Positions 8,639 through 21,239 of a stretch of DNA of 64,000 nucleotides are shown piece after piece. The stretch is from Phocoena phocoena (Eukaryota; Chordata; Mammalia; Artiodactyla; Phocoenidae): NCBI RefSeq assembly GCF_963924675.1, contig NC_089235.1, forward strand, positions 64,228,220-64,292,219, written 5' to 3'. Within the stretch, counting starts at the first letter, position 1, and each line of letters opens with the position of its first letter. A program made the translations under genes and the position numbers. The notes beneath the pieces were generated by a model. It saw only the letters and a list, made by a program, of their open reading frames with translations, was not told the DNA's origin and ran no database searches.

Positions 8639-11600
8639 ATGGGAATAGGAACATACATATCGCTAATTACCTTAAATGTAAATGCAATAAATGCTCCCAC
8701 CAAAAGACACAGACTGGCTGAATGGATACAAAAACAAGACCCATATATATGCTGTCTACAAGTACCCACTTTAGACCTAGAGACACATACAGACTGAAAG
8801 TGAGGGGATGGAAAAAGATATTCCATGCAAATGGAAACCAAAAGAAAGCCGGAGTAGCAATTCTCATATCAGACAAAATAGACTTTAAAATAAAGACTAT
8901 TAGAAGAGACAAAGAAGGACACTACATAATGATCAAGGTATCAATTCAAGAAGATATAACGATTGTAAATATCTATGCACCCAACATAGGAGCACCTCAA
9001 TACATAAGGCAAATACTAACAGCCATAAAAGGGGAAATCAACAGTAACACATTCACAGTAGGGGACTTTAACACTCCACTTTCACCAATGGACAGATCAT
9101 CCAAAATGAAAATAAGGAAACACAAGCTGTAAGTGATATATTAAACAAGATGGACTTAATTGATATTTATAGGACATTCCATCCAAAAACAACAGAATAC
9201 ACATTTTTCTCAAGTGCTCATAGAACATTCTCCAGGATGGATCATATCTTGGGTCACAAATCAAGCCTTGGTAAATTTAAGAAAATCGAAATTGTATCAA
9301 GTATCTTTTCTGTCCACAAGGCTATGAGACTAGCTATTAATTACAGGAAAAGATCTGTAAAAAATACAAACACATGGAGGCTAAACAATACATTACTTAA
9401 TAACGAAGTGATCACTGAAGAAATCAAAGAGGAAATCAAAAAATACCTAGAAACGAATGACAATGAAAACACGATGACCCAAAACATATGGGATGCAGCA
9501 AAAGCAGTCCTAAGAGGGAAGTTTATAGCAATACGATCCTACCTTAAGAAACAAGAAACATCTCAAACAACCTAACCTTACACGTAAAGCAACTGGAGAA
9601 AGAAGAACAAAAAACCCCAAAGTGAGCAGAAGGAAAGAAATCATAAAGATTAGATCAGAAATAAATGAAAAAGAAATGAAGGAAATGATAGCAAAGATCA
9701 ATAAAACTTAATGCTGGTTCTTTGAGAAGATAAACAAAATTGATAAACCATTAGCCAGACTCATCAAGAAAAAAAGGAAAAAGGCTCAAATCAATAGAAT
9801 TAGACATGAAAAAGGAGAAGTAACAACTGACACTGCAGAAATACAAAGGATCATGAGAGATTACTACAAATAACTCTATGCCAATAAAATGGACAACCTA
9901 GAAGAAATGGACAAATTCTTAGAAAGGCACAATCTTCTGAGACTGAACCAGGAAGAAATAGAAAATATGAACAGACCAATCACAAGCACTGAAATTGAAA
10001 CTGTGATTAAAAATCTTCCAAGAAACAAAAGCACAGGACCAGATGGCTTCACAGGCAAATTCTGTCAAACATTTAGAGAAGAGCTAACACCTATCCTGCT
10101 CAAACTCTTCCAAAATATAGCAGAGGGAGGAACACTCCCAACTCATTCTATGAGGCCACCATCACCCTGATACCAAAACCAGACAGAGATGTCACAAAGA
10201 AAGAAAACTACAGGCCAATATCACTGATGAACATAGATGCAAAAATCCTCAACAAAATACTAGCAAACAGAATCCAACAGCACATTAAACGGATCATACA
10301 CCATGATCAGGTGGGGTTTTTTCCAGGAATGCAAGGATTCTTCAATATACGCAAATCAATCAACGTGATACACCATATTAACAAACTGAAGGAGAAAAAC
10401 CATATAGTCATCTCAATAGATGCAGAGAAAGCTATCGACAAAATTCAACACCCATTTATGATAAAAACCCTCCACAAATGAGGCATAGAGGGAACTTTCC
10501 TCAATGTAATAAAGGGCATATATGACAAACCCACAGCCAGCATCGTCCTCAATAGTGAAAAACGGAAAGCATTTCCACTAAGATCAGGAACAAGACAAGG
10601 TTGCCCACTCTCACCACTCTTATTCAACATAGTTTTGGAAGTTTTAGCCACAGCAATCAGAGAAGAAAAGGAAATAAAAGGAATCCAAATCGGAAAAGAA
10701 GAAGTAAAGCTGTCACTGTTTGCAGATGACATGATACTATACATACAGAACCCTAAAGAGGCTACCAGAAAACTACTAGAGCTAATCAATGAATTTGGTA
10801 AAGTAGCAGGATACAAAATTAATGCACGGAAATCTCTGGCATTCCTATACACTAAAGACGAAAAATCTGAAAGTGAAATCAAGAAAACACTCCCATTTAC
10901 CATTGCAACAAAAAGAATAAAATATCTAGGAATAAACCTACCTAAGGAGACAAAAGACCTGTATGCAGAAAATTATAAGACACTGATGAAAGAAATTAAA
11001 GATGATACAAATAGATGGAGAGATATACCATGTTCTTGGATTGGAAGAATCAACATTGTGAAAATGACTCTACTACCCCAAGCAATCTGCAGATTCAATG
11101 CAATCCCTATCAAACTACCACTGGCGTTTTTCACAGAACTAGAACAAAAAATTTCACAAGTTGTATGGAAACACAAAAGACCACGAATAGCCAAAGCAAT
11201 CTTGAGAATGAAAAACGGAGCTGGAGGAATCAGGCTCCCTGACTTCAGACTATACTACAAAGCTACAATAATCAAGACAGTATGGTACTGGCACAAAAAC
11301 AGAAAGATAGATCAATGGAACAGGATAGAAAGCCCAGAGATAAACCCACACACATATGGTCACCTTATCTTTGATACAGGAGGCAGGAATGTTCAGTGGA
11401 GAAAGGATGGCCTCTTCAATAAATGTTGCTGTGAAAACTGGACAGGTACATGTAAAAGTATGAGATTAGATCACTCCCTAACACCATACACAAAAATAAG
11501 CTCAAAATGGATTAAAGACCTAAATGTAAGGCCAGACACTATTAAACTCTTAGAGGAAAACAGAGGCAGAGCACTCTATGACATAAATCACAGCAAGATC

Positions 11601-12445
11601 CTTTTTGTCTCACCTCCTAGAGAAATGGAAATAAAAAGAAAAATAAACAAATGGGACCTAATGAAACTTCAAAGCTTTTGCACAGCAAAGGAAACCATAA
11701 ACAAGACCAAAAGACAACCCTCAGAATGGGAGAAAATATTTGCAAATGAAGCAACTCACAAAGGATCAATCTCCAAAATTTACAAGCAGCTCATGCAGCT
11801 CAATAACAAAACAACAAACAACCCGAACCAAAAATGGGCAGAAGACCTTAATAGACATTTCTCCAAAGAAGATATACAGATTGCCAACAAACACATGAAA
11901 GAATGCTCAACATCATTAATCATTAGAGAAATGCAAATCAAAACTACAATGAGATATCATCTCTCACACCAGTCAGAATGGCCATCATCAAAAAATATAG
12001 AAACAATAAATGCTGGAAAGGGTGTGGAGAAAAGGAAACACTCTTGCACTGCTGGTGGGTATGTGAATTGGTACAGCCACTATGGACAACAGTATGGAGG
12101 TTCCTTAAAAAACTACAGATAGAACTACCATATGAGCCAGCAATCCCACTACTGGGCATATATCCTGAGAAAACCATAATTCAAAAAGAGTCATGTACCA
12201 AAACGTTCATTGCAGCTCTACTTACAATAGCCCAGAGATGGAAACAACCTAAGTGTCCATCATCGGATGAATGGATAAAGAAGATGTGGCACATATATAC
12301 AATGGAATATTACTCAGTCATAAAAAGAAACGAAATTGAGCTATTTGTAATGAGGTGGATGGACCTACAGTCTGTCATACAGAGTGAAGTAAGTCAGAAA
12401 GAGAAAGACAAATACCATATGCTAACACATATATATGGAATTTAA
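8639..12445 (+). pseudogene. L1 ORF2 (endonuclease and reverse transcriptase), multiply disrupted
   Basis: ORF2 nicks target DNA and copies L1 RNA into it. The frame starts at ATG 8639, about 60 bases after ORF1. The apurinic-type endonuclease domain lies in the first kilobase, and the reverse transcriptase carries FADD at 10719-10730. A cysteine-rich C-terminal segment ([14 protein letters not shown]) is at about 11990-12050. Coding passes through several frames: breaks lie near 8760, 9130, 9580-9880, 10150 and 11960, with an in-frame TGA at 10479-10481. The longest intact piece is 10482-12122. Length matches mammalian ORF2, but it cannot be functional. Confidence 0.93.
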
Positions 12446-12820
12446 GAAAAAAAAATGTCATGAAGAGCCTAGGGGTAAGACAGAAATAAAGACACAGACC
12501 TACTAGAGAATGGACTTGAGGATATGGGGAGGGGGAAGGGTAAGCTGTGACAAAGTGCGAGAGTCTCATGGACATATATACACTACTAAATGTAAAATAG
12601 AAAGCTAGTTGGAAACAGCCGCATAGCACAGGGAGATCAGCGTGGTGATTTGTGACCACCTAGAGGGGTGGGATAGGGAGGGTGGGAGGGAGGGAGACTC
12701 AAGACAGAAGAGATATGGGAACATATGTATAACTGATTCACTTTGTTATACAGCAGAAACTAACACACCACTGTAAAGCAATTACACTCCAACAAAGCTG
12801 TAAAAAAAAAAAAAAAAAAT
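12446..12820 (+). other. L1 3' UTR and poly(A) tail
   Basis: G-rich 3' UTR ending in the CACTTTGTTATACAGCAG type tail, then A-rich sequence at 12802-12819. This tail type also occurs at 14690-15018 (antisense) and 51322-51444. Confidence 0.85.
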
Positions 12821-12831
12821 GTGACAGTTGC

Positions 12832-14130
12832 ATTCCAGACCTATATTAGATGTTTAACAAATGTAAGTTGAGTCTGGATCAGAAGTTCATCATGTATGTA
12901 TGACAGAACAAGAGTCTCTTATATGTCTGAGATCTTGGGGCAAGATTGGACTTAAAAATAAGTATCCAAAGTATAGAATACTTGTTGTACAACGTAAAAA
13001 TATGCAATTGCTTGTGTGACAAATAAGATCTCTGTACCATGTAGAGTTTGCTCACATAGTGTAATTGTGACACATCAAACAATTTGGGGTCAGGTCTACT
13101 GATAGAAATGCTGAATGCCTCAACTGGCTGGCCATCATTATAATACTAAATTCTTAAAACAGACAGGACCTCGCTCTAAAAGTCACCTCTAGAGTTCCTA
13201 AATAGTTGTGTGCATATCTACTGGGAAAATGCACACATCTACCTGCCCTTTCTTGGAGACACAAAATTTGGAGCAAATACAATTTTGATTTTTCTTTGGT
13301 GATGACTGGGGATTCTTACCTTAGGGTACATAAACTGACTTGAGATCTGGTAATTAGATTGAGTTCAGAGTAAGTTTTTAATAACCACTCAGTACAGCAG
13401 AATGGGCTGGAATGAACAACTGGGATAAAGCCCAAAGAAAGTTAAAATGATTAAAACTGGGGAAAACAGCTTCCATGAGGAACACAAAATAACTTTGTTT
13501 GCTCATCCTAGGAAAAGAAAAAGGGTCCACAAGGAATGTGGGATATTTAATAAAAAATCCCCCACCCCTCAGAGGACTGTTGTTGATGTTAAACAGCTTT
13601 TCAGTTTTTATTTGAGAGTGTAAATGGCAGTGATTTTCAAAAGGCACCAAGCATAGACTCCTCTATGTAAAAGTGAGTGGAAATGCAATCATCAGGGAAG
13701 GACATAGAGCTTTTTCTGAAGACTTTTAGGAAAAAGAAACGAGAACTACTTTTCTTAAGCACCTATTTATTACGTGACAAACTTTGCCGGATAAGAGAGA
13801 GGCACATCTTTACCTATCTATATTTTTAAAAATATCAAATATATATGCATATATATATAATTCAGCTTCTAAACAACCCTTTGATAGAGAGTTAACAATT
13901 TAATTTTACAATAGAGGAAACAGAATCAGAGACTTAGCACTTTGCCTAAGTTCATACTACTACATAATGGAGGCTCCAAGACTGAAACTTACGTCTCTCT
14001 AGTACCATTTTCCCTGCCTTTTACTCTGTCCCATCCTGCAGGTCTGCTTGGATTGATTTCACTGATTCCCTACCTCTAAGCAGGAAGTAGAGTGATGGAC
14101 AACCCAAGCTTTCCTAAACTTGCACTTAAG
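12832..14130. other. Mostly unique sequence with a MIR-like patch at about 13890-13990
   Basis: No gene is supported. The patch at 13890-13990 resembles an antisense MIR (ACAATAGAGGAAACAGAATC, then GCACTTTGCCTAAGTTCA). A short AT run lies at 13828-13862. Confidence 0.4.
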
Positions 14131-14133
14131 GTT

Positions 14134-14476
14134 CTTCTAGCTCAGGAAGCAGCAAACATTTTTTGTAAAGGATCAGATAGTATTTTATGCTTTGCAGGCC
14201 ATGTGGTCTCTGTCACAACTATGCTGTCATTGTTGCATGAAAACAGCCATACACAGCCATAAATTAATGAGTTTGGCTGTGTTCCTATAAAACTTTACTT
14301 ATAGCCACTGAAATCTGAATTTCATATAATTCTCAGGCATCACAAAATATTCTTCTTTTGTTGCTTTTTTCCAACCATTTAAAAATTTACAAAAGATTCT
14401 TAGTTCATGGGTCATACTAAAAAAGGCAATGGGTCAGATCTGGCTCATGGCCCATAGTGTACCAATCCCTGCTCTA
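14134..14476 (+). mobile_element. hAT-Charlie-type non-autonomous DNA transposon
   Basis: The element opens AGGAAGCAGCAAAC and includes GGATCAGATAGTATTTTATG and GCAGGCCATGTGGTCTCTGT, a widespread mammalian hAT repeat. It ends with CCAATCCCTG. Flanking 8-mers TTCTAGCT and CTCTAGTA agree at six positions, as expected for an old hAT duplication. The subfamily is not named because it could not be checked. Confidence 0.7.
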
Positions 14477-14660
14477 GTAAAAATTTTTTTTAAAAAACAC
14501 CTACAGGAAAGCATTACCCTCTGCTGCTTTGTCTAGTTCGTGGAGAATCAAAGCAGCCTTCCCCGGTAAGCAAGTTGGGTGAAAGTCTGTGAGAAAGCAA
14601 ACCATTTTAATGAATTCCCTCTCCCTTTGTCTGCGTCTGGCAAGGTTGTTTTCAGTCAGA

Positions 14661-15028
14661 CAGGTTCTTTGTTGTTGTTGTTTTCTTATATAACATCTTA
14701 CTGGAGTATAATTGCTTTACAGTGGTGTGTTGGTTTCTGCTTTATAACAAAGTGAATCAGCTATACGTATACATATGTTCCCATATCTCTTCCCTCTTGC
14801 GTCTCCCTCCCTCCCACCCTCCCTATCCCACCCCTCTAGGTGGTCACAAAGCACCGAGCTGATCTCCCTGTGCTATGCGGCTGCTTCCCACTAGCTATCT
14901 ATTTTACATTTGGTAGTGTACATAACTCCATGCCACGCTCTCACTTCTTCCGAGCTTACCCTTCCCCCTCCCCGTATACTCAAGTCCATTCTCTACATAT
15001 GCATCTTTATTCCTGTCCAAGCAGGTTC
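14661..15028 (-). mobile_element. 5'-truncated L1, 3' UTR only, antisense
   Basis: Reverse complement of the same 3' UTR type as 12446-12800, covering about 14690-15018. The 7-mer CAGGTTC on both sides (14661-14667, 15022-15028) is a possible target duplication, but it is short. The tail region is a (TTG)n/T-rich stretch. Confidence 0.8.
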
Positions 15029-16079
15029 ACAAGATTATAGTTTGCAGTTGGAGAGTAGACATTAGGTATTGGTTCATTAACTTCACAATGAGACTATCTT
15101 AGCATCAAGGATTTAACATTATGGAAATGGCCTCTGGCTAGAAAGAATGAGAATTCAGTCTTTAATCCTATATTCTTCTGAAAAAAAAAAAAAAAAACCG
15201 CCTAAATAAATTGAGAAATCACTTGTCCAAGATAAATATTTCTGGAGACAATATGAAATTCATGAAAATGAAGGTTTGACAACTATGGGTGTATCTTGAG
15301 CTTCTGGGGATTTAAAAGGAGATTGAACATTTTTCTTAAAAGGTTCGAGGATTAGGGAAAGGCACATCTTCATCAGAATTGAAGTGCTTAGTGGTTTTTA
15401 GCCTTTGCTAAAGGCTAAACGAAACTGGAGACTAACAATTCAAGCCCTGTGGGATTTACAGCAGGAAAATAGTATCATTTTAGGTTTACCAGTTTGTTCA
15501 TATCACAAAAGTTTTGGCATGGAATTATTGCATAAATCCTCAACTCCTATTTAAGCTTCTGTCTGCTCAGCAAAAGCATCTACACCAAGGACATTTGCTG
15601 TTTCCTCTAAAATCAGAGTCCTGGCCCAAACCAAAGTGTTTATTCAACAGCTACCAACAGTAGCAACCCTGCTGATGGGGGGGGCGGGGGTGGGGGCTAC
15701 CCACCGCTTGTGCCTCTGGAAAGGGGGTGCCAGGCCATTATTGGCCTTAAATATCCCTGCCATCCATTCAATAAACATAGTCTGAACGCCTATTGTGCTA
15801 CTAAAAATATACAAACAGGCGATACACTTTACTACTAATACACAAATAGCTCATTTTCTTGCATCCAGCAGATGTTTAGCACATTTTCTAGATGAATGAT
15901 TTGATTAGGTTGAGTGAATTAGTGAGTTCTCAACCAGAAAGATTTTGTTGCCAAAACTGGGTATTGGCAAGAGGTACTGTCAATGTTGGCATGGCTCCTG
16001 CTAGAGGAATTCTTATTCTTATAAATTACTCGCCACTTTTGAGCACTTCGCTTGTGCCAGAAACTCATTTTCACTGTGA
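15029..16079. other. Unique sequence with an A run, a G-rich tract and an L2-like scrap
   Basis: A poly(A) run at 15181-15197 has no recognisable element before it. Guanine runs occupy 15677-15696. A scrap at 15765-15830 resembles the end of L2. No gene is seen. Confidence 0.4.
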
Positions 16080-16240
16080 GAGAAGTGCTAATATGATTCT
16101 GATTTTACAGACAGGCAGTTGAGACTGCGAAGTAAATTGACCTAATTCACACAGAAGGGACCAAATTAAGACCCCAACCCATTTGTGTTTGACTCAAAAC
16201 TCTGTGGACTTAACGTCTACTCATTGCAGCCTCTTAGAAC
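16080..16240 (-). repeat. MIR-like SINE fragment
   Basis: GATTTTACAGACAGGCAGTTGAGACT and the following text fit an antisense MIR core, diverged. Recognised by eye only. Confidence 0.45.
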
Positions 16241-18099
16241 ATAAGTTTATCACTGGAGAGAGGACAAGAGAATGATTACTTACACCAGTATGTTGATTCT
16301 CCTTCAGGAAGCCCTATCACTCCCATTCTACGTCAGGGCATTTCTGGGGAAACCAGATGGTACTCAGAGACATACCGAAATCCAAAATCCAGAAGAATAC
16401 AAGCAAATGGACTAGTATTCAGGTACGCGAGTCTCCTGAACACCTCCTGTCATTTTCACTTTTTCTTTCCCTGGTATTAACTACATGTGGATTCCATTCG
16501 CCGATTTCCAGTCCTGTCCCGTCATTACAACTCTTTCCAAACATGCCTTTTTGCTGCTTCCTTGGAGTTTAGGTCTTTCTTTTGGGTAGCAGAGTCATAG
16601 TGACAGAGGATGAGGGAGAGGAACAGCGATTCATTATGCACTCACACAAGACCTTGCCAGGACTGGGATCAAAGATGCAACTGCTGGATTAGTCAAACAC
16701 GCAACACACTTTGAAAGCAAGACCTCTTTTATGTTGAAGGTGCAGTGTGTAGGAGAAAGCAATAAACGTCTTCCCTGTTCTTAGGCTTTTTTTTTTCCCA
16801 GAAATAAGTTCACTCTTCCAAGGAGCCTGGTTTGATTAACAGGGTGGGGCAAACACATCCAAATACAGATAAGTCAGGCACCAAAGAACAGAGAGCTTCA
16901 GCCAAACACAACATTCGACAGAGTTTTAATAAAAAACAAATTTAAAAATATCACTCCCTATTTCAGTTTCTGTCCTCTGAATATTTTTTCTTTGACATAT
17001 CTCTTGTATAGAATCTATGTGATTGTGTTCGTACGTTCTGTGAGGTTTGGATCAAGTATTAAAGGAAAAAGAAGACAGCCTTCTTCGGCAAATTTAATAG
17101 CATGCTCATTCCTCGTGCACGAATCAGGTAAAACAGAGGGCACAAATGGGTCATCCGTGGGCCTGTTTAGACGAGGGGCATGTTTCTAAAGGGCACGATG
17201 TTAGAAACTCTGATTTTTTTCTTTTTATAACATTTAAAACTCCACATAAAAATTCAGCTTGGAGCTCAAAAAAAATCTCCCAAATGATGATTTCTTGTAG
17301 CAACAGTCAGTTGAAGCTGAGTAGAAACTGCCCCTGTAGATAGAACGTACATAATCCAGGTCGGCATAATGCCCAGCCTGGTGAACGAATTATACGACAA
17401 CCCCAGAAGAATCTGAGTTCACATCCTCTGATGCCAAAAAGTTAAGGACTTCTCATTAAATTACTCTCCATGTGGGGAGAAGAGAGAAATCTTCAGAATT
17501 TTCTAATAACTTGAGGAGATTTTACATCACAGGAGTTTCTCCCTGTACCTATTCTTGCTGTATTAACCCCCTCCTATGTTAGAATTCCTTCCATAGAGTG
17601 GGTCATAGCCTTCAGGTTGATGGGAAAAGGCTGAGAACGTCTTTAGAGATTTGAATCAACTGAGAAAAGAGTGAACTTGAACATGTTCAGAATATTTACT
17701 TCAAGGATCACTAAATAAAGTTCAGTTTGTGCTATTGGTTTACACTGGCAGAGATGAGTTAAAATGATTATTGAGCACTTTGGGAGCCGGGTTATAACAA
17801 TGGAAAAGTAACTTCTGCATAATGAATGAGTGAGTCAGAGCAATTGTGCGGAAACTTTTCTAACACAAGAAATGTTTCCTCTTACAGAATCTTTTGTATT
17901 CCAAAATGTAAAACAAATAAACAAGTTTTTTCACTTGAATAGGAGGAGGGATTTCCCCCCTCTTTTGTAACACCCACTCAACCCCTAGGGCACAACAAAT
18001 AAGAGTTTGAGAACCAGGGAAAAGGATTATACCTTACAGTTTTAGGTTACTTTCAGCTTTAAATATCTGTAATTCATAGCAACTGGAATAACATCTGTT
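16241..18099. other. Unique sequence, no gene or clear repeat
   Basis: No exon, RNA gene or dated repeat could be supported in these 1.9 kb. Short open frames have no coding signature or recognisable product. Confidence 0.45.
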
Positions 18100-18180
18100 T
18101 CTCATAAAGTCCTCTTACTAGCCATATCACCTCAGGCAGGTAACAAAGTCTCTGAGCCTCTTATTTTATAAAATAAGGAT
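18100..18180 (+). repeat. MIR fragment
   Basis: TAGCCATATCACCTCAGGCA and GTCTCTGAGCCTCTTATTTT match the well-known MIR core arrangement in diverged form. Confidence 0.6.
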
Positions 18181-19035
18181 AATAAAATCTGACAGTAATA
18201 CACATGCACACATACTAAGTGTGTGCTGTGGTGTGTTTTGGGTCCATTCCTTTCCTATCATTACCCTAATTAGATTCAGATAAACTTGGTTCCATTCCCC
18301 AATTCCAAAGGTGACACAAGGCACAGGTGATGACACAGACATAGAAAAATCATGCCCAGAAGCTATCAGTAAAGTGTTGCTCTTTCTGGGGCACTGAGCA
18401 ATAGAATGGAGAAGACCCAGAGCTATTTGCAGGCATCTCTGCCACTGTGATAAAAGGCTACCTGAGAATGCTGCCACCAGAGATCAGAGCAGAGGAAAAA
18501 GAAGAGTGAAACCTCCCTGATCCTTATTGCCACACCCAGACTATCCCAGACTTTGTGAAGTGACACAAGCTAATATATTTTCTTAATTTAAAAGCTAGTC
18601 CATTTTGAGTTTTCTGTCATTTGCAACCAAGAGAGTGTTAATAACAGCGTCTTAACTATGGGGTGGCTCTAAAGATTAAGTCATGGAAATGAAAGCAATG
18701 TGTAAAGTGTTAGCATTACTTTCCTCAAATCAACATTTCAGGACATTCCATCATTCCCATTCAAAAGGAATTTCCATCTTTTACCATCAAATTTCATACT
18801 ATTTCTGATTCAAGGTGAGCCAAACATTTTGTCTATTGCATAAGTTTTCTTTTTGCTGACAAGTCACAGTTATTTCAACATCTATTCAGTCTATAATGTA
18901 CAACTATTTATAAACAGCAGCGGTTCTGCCAATACACGACAGGAAAATTCACCACCAATGTGTGCTACCAACAACTCAAGTCAGAGATGCCAGGTCATTG
19001 GCATTTTTCAGATTACATTTGATTTGCTCAATGCC
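18181..19035. other. Unique sequence, no gene seen
   Basis: A 103-codon minus-strand frame (18166-18477) partly overlaps the MIR and has no recognisable motif. It is not called as a gene. Confidence 0.4.
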
Positions 19036-19268
19036 AAAGCTCTCTGGGAGCTTCCCTGGTGGCGCAGTGGTTCAGAGTCCGCCTGCCGATGCAGGGCACA
19101 CGGGCTCGTGCCCCGGTCCGGGAAGATCCCACATGCCGCGGAGCGGCTGGGCCCGTGAGCCATGGCCGCTGAGCCTGCGCGTCCGGAGCCTGTGCTCCGC
19201 AACGGGAGAGGCCACAACAGTGAGAGGCCCGCGTACCGCAAAAAAAAAAAAAGATAAAAGCTCTCTGG
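19036..19268 (+). mobile_element. Cetacean tRNA-derived SINE (CHR family), sense
   Basis: The body at 19048-19244 carries the tRNA-like head with A and B box regions and the CHR tail, then an A-rich end. A perfect 12-bp duplication AAAGCTCTCTGG flanks it at 19036-19047 and 19257-19268, so it is complete and fairly young. Confidence 0.95.
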
Positions 19269-19641
19269 ATTTCTAGAGCATGTAAAGTTGCATTACCGGG
19301 ATTCAGCTACATTTTAAAACATCAGAAATGGACAAAATCAGGAAGAGGAGTATGGGATATAATCTGGAAAAAAAAAAGACTAAGTCGAGTTACTTCAAGG
19401 GTAGACAGGGAGTTGTGAAGAATAATTTAAAATGTAGGAAACTAGTGATATCATAGAAGCTAAGGGAGAAGACTTTCAAGGATTTCAAAAGTTACGGAAA
19501 ATATATGAAGAGATGAAGATGGGGAAATATCCACTGGATTAGTGAACTACACTAGAGCATATTCAGTACAGTTAGGGAAGGGAAAGGGAGATTGGAGCAG
19601 AAAAAATAGTAAATGAGAGATAAGTAAGTAAAAGCAGCGAT

Positions 19642-19867
19642 TATTAACTACTTTTTTTTTTTTTCCAGCAGTACGCGGGCCTCTCACCGCTGTGGCCTCT
19701 CCTGTTGCGGAGCACAGGCTCCGGACGCGCAGGCTCAGCGGCCATGGCTCACGGGCCCAGCCGCTCCACGGCATGTGGGATCCTCCCCGACCGGGGCACG
19801 AACCCATGTCCCCTGCATCGCAGGCGGACTCTCAACCACTGCGCCAGCAGAAAAGCCCTATTAACTA
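19642..19867 (-). mobile_element. Cetacean SINE (CHR family), antisense
   Basis: A T-rich start and reverse-complement CHR body occupy about 19651-19858. They are flanked by the 9-bp duplication TATTAACTA at 19642-19650 and 19859-19867. It lies about 390 bp from the sense SINE at 19048, forming an inverted pair. Confidence 0.93.
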
Positions 19868-21124
19868 TTCTTTTGGAAGTTTAGAGATGAGAAAAAAAAA
19901 AGAAGAATTTCATTAGAATGAGAAGACTGAGTCCAAAAGAAAAATATTGAATGAACTGAGTGGAAACTGACCCATGTCCATATATTATTCTAATTTCTTA
20001 TACATAATACAATTAAGCTAAAAACTTGAATGTCAAAACAGCCTCTGGACTGACCTGATAATTCATGAGTTTAAATAGACTATATGTTTCTTGAAGGTAA
20101 AGACGATACCTTCTAATTTGTTGACATCTCCATGATACCTAGCTCTGTGAATGGGACGGGGGGTGGGGGGTGGGGGCTATAGGATTGAAATAACCGTGTG
20201 AATAAACAAATTTAAAAATGTTAGTTTTGTCACAGTTCATTAAAACCATTTCAGATTATTTTATGTCTTCTGTGCAAGAAATGTAAATCATTGAACAAAT
20301 AAACTGAAATCTTCAAGTCTTCTACTGACAAAATGACCCAGAAGGGCATAAAGAGCAGTCAATTATAATAATGATATAATGGTTGCTTCAAATTGATTCA
20401 ACAGTTATGAAAAAAAATATGCAAAAGAAACAAAAGTGTTCTTTTAAAGGAAGTAATGAAACAACTTTGAAGGAACATTTCTCTTTAGATATCCAAAAAA
20501 TAATAAACTTATAACCAGTTAGCATGAATTTGCAAACTATGTCTGTCTATTCTTCTTGCTGAAATATTGAATTTACACCTCAAGGAAGGGGTTATATGGA
20601 TTGTATATTACCAGTTTTAATAAAGCAGTATATGGGGAAGCAGTTACAAATCTGAATGTAAATCTATCTTAGCTACCCCAAGCTACCTGTCCACACTGTC
20701 TTAGGTCAGATTCTTGGTAGCAGAGCCTATAGGGTACATGTGCCCAATATTTATTAAGGAAATGCTCCCGGGAAGACTGGTGAAAGAATAAGGAAAGTAG
20801 CTTAGGGAAGGGAGAAGAAGCCTGGAAAGGATGGATTTTAGGATAAGTCCCAGCTTCAGTCAGGCTGCTTCAGTCCTGCACTAGTCAGCCACTGGTACAA
20901 GCCACTGATAGTGAACAGGCAGACAGGCAGTATGTAAATTTTCAGGCAGAACTGCGGGGGTGGTTTGGTCTAATTGCTCAAGGGTAATTCTCTAAATATA
21001 GTTGAAGGTTCTACTTAACCAGCAAATACACAGAAGTGAGGTGTTGGGTATGTAGAACCAGTGTAAGGGATCAAAGGGGCTTGGAGAGACCACCAATAAA
21101 ACTCATACTCTAGGCTAGCTATGT
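19868..21124. other. Unique sequence, with a repeat-like but unassigned block at 20700-21110
   Basis: No gene is seen. A G-rich quadruplex-type tract lies at 20153-20176. The stretch 20700-21110 has the look of an old dispersed repeat (TTTATTAAGGAAATGCTCCC), but I cannot name it. Confidence 0.4.
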
Positions 21125-21239
21125 TTTTCTTTTTATATTTTATTGCGGTATAGTTCATTTACAATATTATATTAGTTTCAGTTGTACAACACAGTGATTC
21201 AAAACTTGTATAGCTTGAACTCTATTTAAAGTTATTATA
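21125..21239 (-). mobile_element. L1 3'-end fragment, antisense
   Basis: TTGTACAACACAGTGATTCA and adjoining bases are the reverse complement of the L1 3' UTR end of artiodactyl-type elements. Strongly truncated. Confidence 0.65.

Larger units (their letters stand above)
6589..12831 (+). mobile_element. Full-length L1 retrotransposon with both target duplications
   Basis: The body spans about 6600-12820. It has a GC-rich start, a T-rich 5' UTR, ORF1, ORF2, a 3' UTR and a poly(A) tail at 12802-12819. The 11-bp duplication GTGACAGTTGC occurs at 6589-6599 and 12821-12831. The element is complete from 5' UTR to tail, but both ORFs are damaged. It is therefore dead, though younger than the other L1s here. 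Confidence 0.95.

Noticed and set aside
19048..19130. Possible tRNA gene in the SINE heads
   Set aside because: The A and B box regions are inherited from the tRNA ancestor of the SINE. The cloverleaf is not maintained.
18962..19276. Frames of about 100 codons rich in Arg, Pro and Gly over SINEs (also near 30540-31000, 47444-47789, 52651-53180)
   Set aside because: They are readings of the GC-rich SINE body in several frames. SINEs encode no protein.
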